DNA from: Spirochaetales bacterium
Lineage (GTDB): Bacteria > Spirochaetota > Leptospiria > Leptospirales > Leptonemataceae
Direction: 5' to 3'
DNA: 64,000 nt
NCBI GenBank assembly: GCA_015075425.1
Contig: JABTUL010000001.1
Location: 2,108,001-2,172,000, forward strand
Part shown: one piece after another, positions 58,857 to 64,000 of the stretch
How positions within the stretch are numbered: position 1 is the stretch's first letter
How the letters are laid out: each line of letters begins with the position of its first letter
Notes under the pieces: generated by a model
What the model saw: the letters and a program-made list of their open reading frames with translations, nothing else
Told to the model about the DNA's origin: nothing
Database searches by the model: none
Translations under genes and position numbers: made by a program

Positions 58857-60946
58857 TCGTTGAACGTCACCTTGAAAAGGAGCTGCAGGTCACCGAGCTC
58901 AAAAATCGCATCATGGCCACGGTAAAATCAAGCAGCCCTTATGCACTCAAAATCCAGGGAGTACGGTTTTCTCTCATTGACGGGATCATCTTCTCCGGAG
59001 TCGAGTTGAGCCTGGAACGGGGTCCGGTCCTCTTTCATGCAGAAAATGTTCTTTTACGATTATCGATCTGGAAGGCCCTGCGCGGAGAAGACCCACTGCA
59101 TGAAGTGTACATCCCCTCCGGCTCGCTGTATCCGGTCCGTATGCATCGAGAAAGAAAGACCCTGAACAAAGCCCTCCCGGTAGACCTCTTGAAGAATCGC
59201 AATATTCGCATAACCGGCCTTGAGCTGATCCTGCCCGGTGAAGCTCGCTTTGTCCGTCCGGTGGCCCGGGTGCTGATTCAGCCATCGGTAGACCAGGCCC
59301 GTCTGAGCGGTGAAATTACCTCGCGACTGGAAGGCGAGAATGCTCGCGTTACGTTCCACGGCAATTTTATCTATAATGCCAGGAGCCGATTTTTCTTTGA
59401 ATTTGTCAACATCGGCTCGCGGCTCACCCGTTACGGACTGAAAGCGTCTCCGCTTTTTTCCGATGATTTCCGCACCTTCAGCCGATTCATCCGCCTCGAA
59501 CACGATCCGTTGCAAGGAAAGGGCAGTTTCGACTATGAAGCCGGCAAACTGGCCATCAACCTTGAGGGTCAGTTTGAGAAGCTGAACCTGCAATTTTTCC
59601 GCAGAGACCGCCTGGCCATTGAAGCGAATGACCAGAACGGAACCTTCCGCTACAACGCTGGATTTTCCAGCATTCAGGAGTTCGCCGATTTTTTTGACTT
59701 TCAGCTCACATCCCCGGACCTGGGAACCCAGATTCGCTACCGCAGTCCAGCCCTCGCCGGCGGGCATGAATACAGATTTGATCTGACGCTGGCTGAAGGC
59801 GCGGAAATGATTTTTGGCGGACTGCCTGCGCGCGGGCAGTTGCGCCTCAGCTCCCAGCTCAGTTACAACAAACGCGAAGAAATCACACCCGAACTGGATC
59901 TGACCATTCAGAGTCTGCGGGTGGATCTATCCAGTATTTATCCGGGTGAGTTTTCCAGCATCGATCTCAAGGGGATCATCAAGCAGTCCGCCGGCGAGAT
60001 GCGCTCCACTCTGGACGGGGCCTTGCTGGGATTTCCGCTCAGTGCCCGCGGCGAAGGCAAAATTACTTTTGATCCGGTGCGGCTCGATGATCTGCCCCTT
60101 CACGCTCTGTGGCAGAAGCATAAATGGAAACTGAAGCTCGAAGAGGTTGCCTACGATCGCGTGGTTTCCTTTGTGGGTGCGGTGGTATCCGGGATCTACA
60201 GCGCGGCCCACGCTCGCAACGCTCGCAGAGCGGAAGACTCCGGCCCGCTGTGGCGCACCTCTTTTACGGACAGGCGCATCTATCAGCTTTATTTAAAATA
60301 CCTTACCTTTGACGGGGAACTGGAACTCCGGGCAAAATCCCCTTCCAGCTTCCCGGAAGTAATCCTGGCCGATTTTGGCAAAACTCAGGCAAGCTATCAA
60401 TTTAACATACCCACGGCCAGAGGAAACGATGCCAGCGTCTACCTGCGCTACTACGGGACGTTTGATGCAACCATGCCCCGCCACGACCTGCGTCTGGAAT
60501 TGAACTTAAACAAAAATGCCTATGAATTGCCTGGCACCCGTTTGCGTCCGGCAAGGCTCAACCTCAATTATCATATTTCCGGCAGCGGCTGGTATCCGTA
60601 TGACCTCGTTTTCTGGACTCACAGCACAATGAATCTTACCATGCGGGATGTGGATCTAAGCTCACTTGGCCCGGCCCGTATCTTACTCTACAGCATGGGT
60701 CAGCCTGATCGTGAAGCCCGGGCCAGCCTTGTGTCCATCGCACGGCGCACCCAGGCCGGATACATTGATTTCACCAATATCCGTGTAGAAGCTCCATCCT
60801 TTGAAGCGGATGGCAGCGCTTCTTTTGAGAGCGATCTTCAGGGAAAGATGCAGCTCCGTTATGTGTTTGACGAAAATGGAACAAGGAAACGCGACACTGT
60901 GGAAATGCGCACAACCGATCAAGGACGCTGGATCCCCGATGAATGA
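58778..60946 (+). CDS. AsmA-like inner-membrane-anchored protein
   Basis: 722 residues from a GTG. One N-terminal membrane segment (FLFSGLLFCLALFLAAIPFV) and then a long beta-rich periplasmic body. Phrases such as YALKIQGVRFSLIDGIIFSGVEL and VNIGSRLTRYGL are like AsmA/TamB-group proteins, thought to bridge membranes and move lipids. Its start overlaps the 5' region of the divergent protease-barrel gene, and an outer-membrane partner on the opposite strand fits an envelope role. Confidence 0.82.
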   Translation: MSSKRIRLFLFSGLLFCLALFLAAIPFVERHLEKELQVTELKNRIMATVKSSSPYALKIQGVRFSLIDGIIFSGVELSLERGPVLFHAENVLLRLSIWKALRGEDPLHEVYIPSGSLYPVRMHRERKTLNKALPVDLLKNRNIRITGLELILPGEARFVRPVARVLIQPSVDQARLSGEITSRLEGENARVTFHGNFIYNARSRFFFEFVNIGSRLTRYGLKASPLFSDDFRTFSRFIRLEHDPLQGKGSFDYEAGKLAINLEGQFEKLNLQFFRRDRLAIEANDQNGTFRYNAGFSSIQEFADFFDFQLTSPDLGTQIRYRSPALAGGHEYRFDLTLAEGAEMIFGGLPARGQLRLSSQLSYNKREEITPELDLTIQSLRVDLSSIYPGEFSSIDLKGIIKQSAGEMRSTLDGALLGFPLSARGEGKITFDPVRLDDLPLHALWQKHKWKLKLEEVAYDRVVSFVGAVVSGIYSAAHARNARRAEDSGPLWRTSFTDRRIYQLYLKYLTFDGELELRAKSPSSFPEVILADFGKTQASYQFNIPTARGNDASVYLRYYGTFDATMPRHDLRLELNLNKNAYELPGTRLRPARLNLNYHISGSGWYPYDLVFWTHSTMNLTMRDVDLSSLGPARILLYSMGQPDREARASLVSIARRTQAGYIDFTNIRVEAPSFEADGSASFESDLQGKMQLRYVFDENGTRKRDTVEMRTTDQGRWIPDE

Positions 60947-60967
60947 CGTTCAGGGAGTCTTTTAAAC

Positions 60968-61315
60968 ATGGCTCGCCTGGCCGGCCGGGCCCTTTTGCTG
61001 CTTTTGCTCTTCCATTGCAAAGATAAGCCCACTGCACCGGCACGCGAAGAAGGGCCCGGGGCGCTCAGTGGCGTCTACTTACTTGAGCCTTCGCGCAGCA
61101 AAGAAAGCATCAAGCTCAAAAGTGATTTCTCCTGTGAATGGATCCAGGGAGATGTCAGACACATTTGTGCCTATCGCCATCAGAAAGGAATTCTGGAAAT
61201 CTTTACCCGGCCAGACGTAGAGCCTGTCGCTGCCTTCCATCTGTCCGATGGAGGTGGACGTGGTTTATGGGCAGGCCGGGTTCGATTCCTTGTGCGCTGC
61301 GAAAAGTGCGAATAA
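60968..61315 (+). CDS. Small lipoprotein of unknown function
   Basis: 115 residues with a signal peptide ending LLFHC (cysteine 17). The mature part has four cysteines (SCEW, HICAY, RCEKCE). No family recognised. It lies 21 bases after the AsmA-like gene and 46 bases before pgsA on the same strand. Confidence 0.68.
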   Translation: MARLAGRALLLLLLFHCKDKPTAPAREEGPGALSGVYLLEPSRSKESIKLKSDFSCEWIQGDVRHICAYRHQKGILEIFTRPDVEPVAAFHLSDGGGRGLWAGRVRFLVRCEKCE

Positions 61316-61361
61316 AAATAGTTTACCATCACAGTCAAGCACGCCGGGTGGTTTCAAACTG

Positions 61362-61967
61362 ATGCAGCTGGCGGACGTATTCAAGGACAGGGTCTTTACC
61401 TTATCCAACCTTCTTTCTTTTTTGCGGCCTTTTCTCCTGCCGCCCTTCCTTTACTACAGCAAGATCTATCACCTCGATTACAGCCCCACGACCCTTGTGA
61501 TCCTGCTCATTATTGTGTTTCTGGCAACTATCAGCGATTTTCTCGACGGTTACCTGGCCCGCCGCTGGAAACAGGAATCACGATTGGGTCGCTACCTGGA
61601 TCCTGTAAGCGATAAGATAGTCACCACCGGCGCTCTGGCCACCCTTGTGGCCTACTTTGACTTTCCCTTCTGGATTTTCATCGTGTATCTCCTGCGTGAA
61701 GCAGGTGGAATATGGGTGGGATACTTTCTCTTCTACCGCAGAAATCAGCAGGGCAAACCCAATTCTTGGGGCAAATGGGGTATGGGTCTGGCTTCCCTGA
61801 ACGTCCTCTGGTACATCTTAAAGCCGCAGCTTTTAATCTGGGATGCACCCGCTTTTTTCCAGTATCCTGAAATAGCGGCTTACGCTTTTCTTTTTGTTCT
61901 GGCCGGCGGAGCCATAGCCTATGCCCGCCAGTACGGGCGGATCATTTTCCATCCGGAGAAACAATAG
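61362..61967 (+). CDS. pgsA: CDP-alcohol phosphatidyltransferase (PgsA-like)
   Basis: 201 residues from the ATG at 61362. The CDP-alcohol motif is complete: Asp59, Asp62-Gly63, Ala66-Arg67, Gly76, Asp80 and Asp84 in the order D-x2-DG-x2-AR-x8-G-x3-D-x3-D. Several membrane segments surround it. Most likely makes phosphatidylglycerol phosphate from CDP-diacylglycerol; phosphatidylcholine or cardiolipin variants of the family cannot be excluded. The long upstream open frame overlaps the lipoprotein gene and is not used. Confidence 0.88.
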   Translation: MQLADVFKDRVFTLSNLLSFLRPFLLPPFLYYSKIYHLDYSPTTLVILLIIVFLATISDFLDGYLARRWKQESRLGRYLDPVSDKIVTTGALATLVAYFDFPFWIFIVYLLREAGGIWVGYFLFYRRNQQGKPNSWGKWGMGLASLNVLWYILKPQLLIWDAPAFFQYPEIAAYAFLFVLAGGAIAYARQYGRIIFHPEKQ

Positions 61968-61986
61968 AAATCCGATATTCATAGAG

Positions 61987-63639
61987 ATGCGCTCTTACTT
62001 CGTTGTCGCCTTGCTGCTACTTGGCAGTCTATCCGCTTCAAAGCAACTGGAGAATGGCAGCACCGTCAGCCCGACTTTCCAGAACCTGGAACATCAGGGA
62101 ACAGAGATTTTTCGCAGTCAAGATAACACGGAAGATATTCGGCTCAGCCGTTCGCTCAGTGGACAAAAGGCCGATGAGCTGCTGGATCTGGATTTTGAGA
62201 CGGAGCATCCGGCCACTCTGCGAGATGAAGCCGGTCGTTTTCAGATCCGGCAATCCAGCTATATCAGATCGGCCGACGCAAGGATGGGCCATGCCGCCGC
62301 CCTGTTCAGCCGCAAAGAGCATCGCATCGTTATCGATTCTCCGGCTCAGGTCTGGCCCTTCAGCGGATCACTCCAGAGCTTCAGTGTGCAGATGTGGATC
62401 AAACCGCTGCACTTCTTTGCCCGCAGCAGCCTGTTCAAACGTGAACTTCCGGACCTGGCTTTCCGGCAGGGCCGGGACCGCAGATTCGAACTCTACATCA
62501 AAAATGAAATTCTCGTGGCCGATTTTCAAAATGTTTTTCAAATCGACGACAGGCCCGTCCCAGTACTGCTGACTTCGCGCAGCAAAATCCCCATTGGACG
62601 GTGGACTCACGTAACTGCCTCCTACGATGAAACAAACGGCACGGTCAGCCTGTTCATCAATGGCGAAGAGCATCAGGTAGAAAAATTGCCCATTGGAGCA
62701 CGGGCCTTCATCAGTGAAAGAGATCGCTCGCCTATCGTTCTATGCGAAAACTACTCCGGACTGATGGATGAACTCAATCTTTCCCGGGGAACACCGCTTC
62801 CGCAAAGCAGCAGTTACGGACAACTTCACATGGAACACAACAGGCCGGTTCAGGCAGAGGGCATAGCCCGCTCCTCGGTGGAAAAACTACCGGAAGTAGC
62901 AGAAAGGGCCAGAATCTCCTACCGCTCTGAAGTTCCGGAGGGATCGGTGCTTCAAGTGTACTTTCGATCCTCGCTGCGTCCTTTTGATTCTGATACAAAA
63001 GAAAATCTATTGCCCTGGAAAATCTTTTACGACCGGACCGGACCTTTGCAACCTTTTCAATACTATCAGTGGAAAGCTGTATTCAAAGCCGATGCAAAGG
63101 GAAAGCAAAGCCCGGTATTGAAGTCTGTTTTTCTGAGCTATGATCCGGCTCGTGCTCCAGATCCGGTCCAGGATCTGCGCCTCGTTCCCGGATTTTCCCG
63201 CGATGAACAGGTTTGCCTGGAATGGAGCCTGCTCCCGGAAACCGAAGGAGCGGTCCGCTACGAAATCTACTACGGCTACCATCCTGATGAAATGGTGGGA
63301 CTCATCGCCTCCATGCGCCGCGAAGGTCTTCCTGCCCCGATTGTCCGCCTGAATGCCACACTTCTGCCGCAGAATGAAGAAGACAAAAGGCAGCGCGATC
63401 GCATCCGCGATCCCTCGCTCTTTTTGTACAACAAAATGCGTTTGATCATTGATAACAATCTCCTATCAATGAACATGGCCCGGAATCGGCAGCGCAGCAT
63501 GCCTTTTCTTGAGAATGGCCGGGTAGTGTATTTCAAAGTGGTTGCAGTAAAGAGCAATCCCGTGGAACTGCGATCCGCACCTTCCCGGACTGTGTCTGTG
63601 GAGCTGCGAGCCAGATCCGATTCCGGAAATGGATTTTAG
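61987..63639 (+). CDS. Secreted LamG/concanavalin-like protein
   Basis: 550 residues from the ATG at 61987, with a signal peptide (SYFVVALLLLGSLSAS). Residues about 115-270 look like a LamG/concanavalin-type jelly roll: FSVQMWIKPLHFFARSSLF, GRWTHVTASYDE, SLFINGEEHQVE. A later part near 400-470 resembles a fibronectin type III fold (DPVQDLRLVPGFS). It probably binds carbohydrate or protein outside the cell. It starts 19 bases after pgsA. Confidence 0.75.
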   Translation: MRSYFVVALLLLGSLSASKQLENGSTVSPTFQNLEHQGTEIFRSQDNTEDIRLSRSLSGQKADELLDLDFETEHPATLRDEAGRFQIRQSSYIRSADARMGHAAALFSRKEHRIVIDSPAQVWPFSGSLQSFSVQMWIKPLHFFARSSLFKRELPDLAFRQGRDRRFELYIKNEILVADFQNVFQIDDRPVPVLLTSRSKIPIGRWTHVTASYDETNGTVSLFINGEEHQVEKLPIGARAFISERDRSPIVLCENYSGLMDELNLSRGTPLPQSSSYGQLHMEHNRPVQAEGIARSSVEKLPEVAERARISYRSEVPEGSVLQVYFRSSLRPFDSDTKENLLPWKIFYDRTGPLQPFQYYQWKAVFKADAKGKQSPVLKSVFLSYDPARAPDPVQDLRLVPGFSRDEQVCLEWSLLPETEGAVRYEIYYGYHPDEMVGLIASMRREGLPAPIVRLNATLLPQNEEDKRQRDRIRDPSLFLYNKMRLIIDNNLLSMNMARNRQRSMPFLENGRVVYFKVVAVKSNPVELRSAPSRTVSVELRARSDSGNGF

Positions 63640-63672
63640 TTGTCCTCCAGGAGTCGGTCTTCCGTATAACCT

Positions 63673-64000
63673 GTGCCCGTTCATCCCATTCGATTCATCA
63701 GCGCTGCCGCGCTTTTTGATGGCCACGATGCCTCCATTAATATCATTCGCCGGATTCTGATGTCGTCCGGTGCGGAAGTCATCCACCTGGGTCACAATCG
63801 GGCCGTTGAAGAGGTGGCCATCGCAGCAATCCAGGAAGATGTGCAGGGAGTCGCGATTTCCAGTTACCAGGGCGGCCACGTTGAATATTTCGAGTTTCTA
63901 AGGCAGAGCCTGGATGAACGCGGAGGGGCTCATATTGAGGTTTTTGGGGGTGGCGGCGGCGTAATCATCCCGGAAGAGATCGCTCGCCTGTCTCAAAAAG
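63673..64000 (+). CDS. icmF: Fused isobutyryl-CoA mutase (IcmF), N-terminal part
   Basis: The gene runs off the right edge. It begins with GTG at 63673; an in-frame TAA just upstream limits the choice. The visible 109 residues form a cobalamin-binding domain ([15 protein letters not shown], with the DGHD motif; then [13 protein letters not shown] and [13 protein letters not shown], ending [13 protein letters not shown]). This order, B12 domain first, is that of IcmF, in which a G-protein domain and mutase domain follow. It would rearrange isobutyryl- or pivalyl-CoA. The G-protein and mutase domains are not seen. Confidence 0.85.
   Translation, partial: MPVHPIRFISAAALFDGHDASINIIRRILMSSGAEVIHLGHNRAVEEVAIAAIQEDVQGVAISSYQGGHVEYFEFLRQSLDERGGAHIEVFGGGGGVIIPEEIARLSQK

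Noticed and set aside
63665-63670. TATAAC as a promoter for icmF
   Set aside because: It ends only two bases before the only possible start codon, so transcription from it would begin inside the coding region.

Overview
The window reads as chromosomal DNA from a spirochaete, most likely a Leptospiraceae relative such as Leptonema or a neighbouring genus. It is free-living in style, with a GC content I judge to be in the mid-50s (estimated by eye). The clues are a FliH of spirochaete type, many lipoproteins with loose spirochaetal lipoboxes, two bactofilins, a rho-hfq pair, TRL-like lipoproteins, and enzymes for fatty acid and acyl-CoA use. The genus is an inference; no rRNA or tRNA gene is present to fix it. 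Coding density is very high. After allowing for corrected starts and the small nqrM gene, no gene-free stretch exceeds about 300 bases. I found no insertion sequence, phage gene, CRISPR array or tRNA.

Layout. Bases 1-3990 (minus strand) hold a nonulosonic (legionaminic-type) acid pathway: a MarR-like regulator, legB, legC, a neuD-like acetyltransferase and a truncated neuB/legI. Bases 4196-6457 (minus) are a toxin-antitoxin island: a coiled-coil membrane protein, a small protein overlapping an AbiEii-type nucleotidyltransferase, then an MNT/HEPN pair. Bases 6624-13040 carry an orphan GHKL ATPase, purB, a YgiQ radical SAM protein, an AsmA-like protein and small lipoproteins. Bases 13134-20917 carry fliH, an AUH-like hydratase, dcd, cysE, an unknown gene with a strong promoter, a probably inactive aldo/keto reductase homologue, a BASS transporter and an amidohydrolase. 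Bases 20974-22970 are a thiolase-TetR unit with a visible operator.

Bases 23086-30155 concern cell shape and RNA: two bactofilins, an M23 peptidase with LysM domains, rho, hfq, a glycosyltransferase and a large TPR protein. Bases 30219-35154 are a tight run of M16 peptidase, tRNA threonylcarbamoyl synthase, metallophosphoesterase, GAF-SpoIIE phosphatase and a lipoprotein. Bases 35137-48133 hold an acyl-CoA dehydrogenase, an orphan xanthine dehydrogenase small subunit, pepA, peroxiredoxin, trxB, a one-piece diadenylate cyclase/YbbR protein, acetoacetyl-CoA synthetase, a second SpoIIE phosphatase and an M20 hydrolase. Bases 48216-53000 encode Na+-NQR subunits B-F without A, plus a short convergent nqrM maturation gene. 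Bases 53044-63639 are envelope genes: a disordered lipoprotein, a 3D-domain protein, a protease/propeller/beta-barrel protein, a large AsmA-like protein, a PgsA-type synthase and a LamG-like secreted protein. The window ends inside an icmF-like mutase.

The metabolic genes (thiolase, hydratase, acyl-CoA dehydrogenase, acetoacetyl-CoA synthetase, icmF) fit growth on fatty acids or branched acyl-CoAs, with a sodium-pumping NADH dehydrogenase for energy. The most unusual items are the NQR set without nqrA but with nqrM, the CdaA-YbbR fusion, the protease-propeller-barrel protein, the free-standing cyclase-tail microprotein beside a bactofilin, the aldo/keto reductase homologue that has lost two catalytic residues, and two promoters placed so close to their start codons that leaderless mRNAs are expected.
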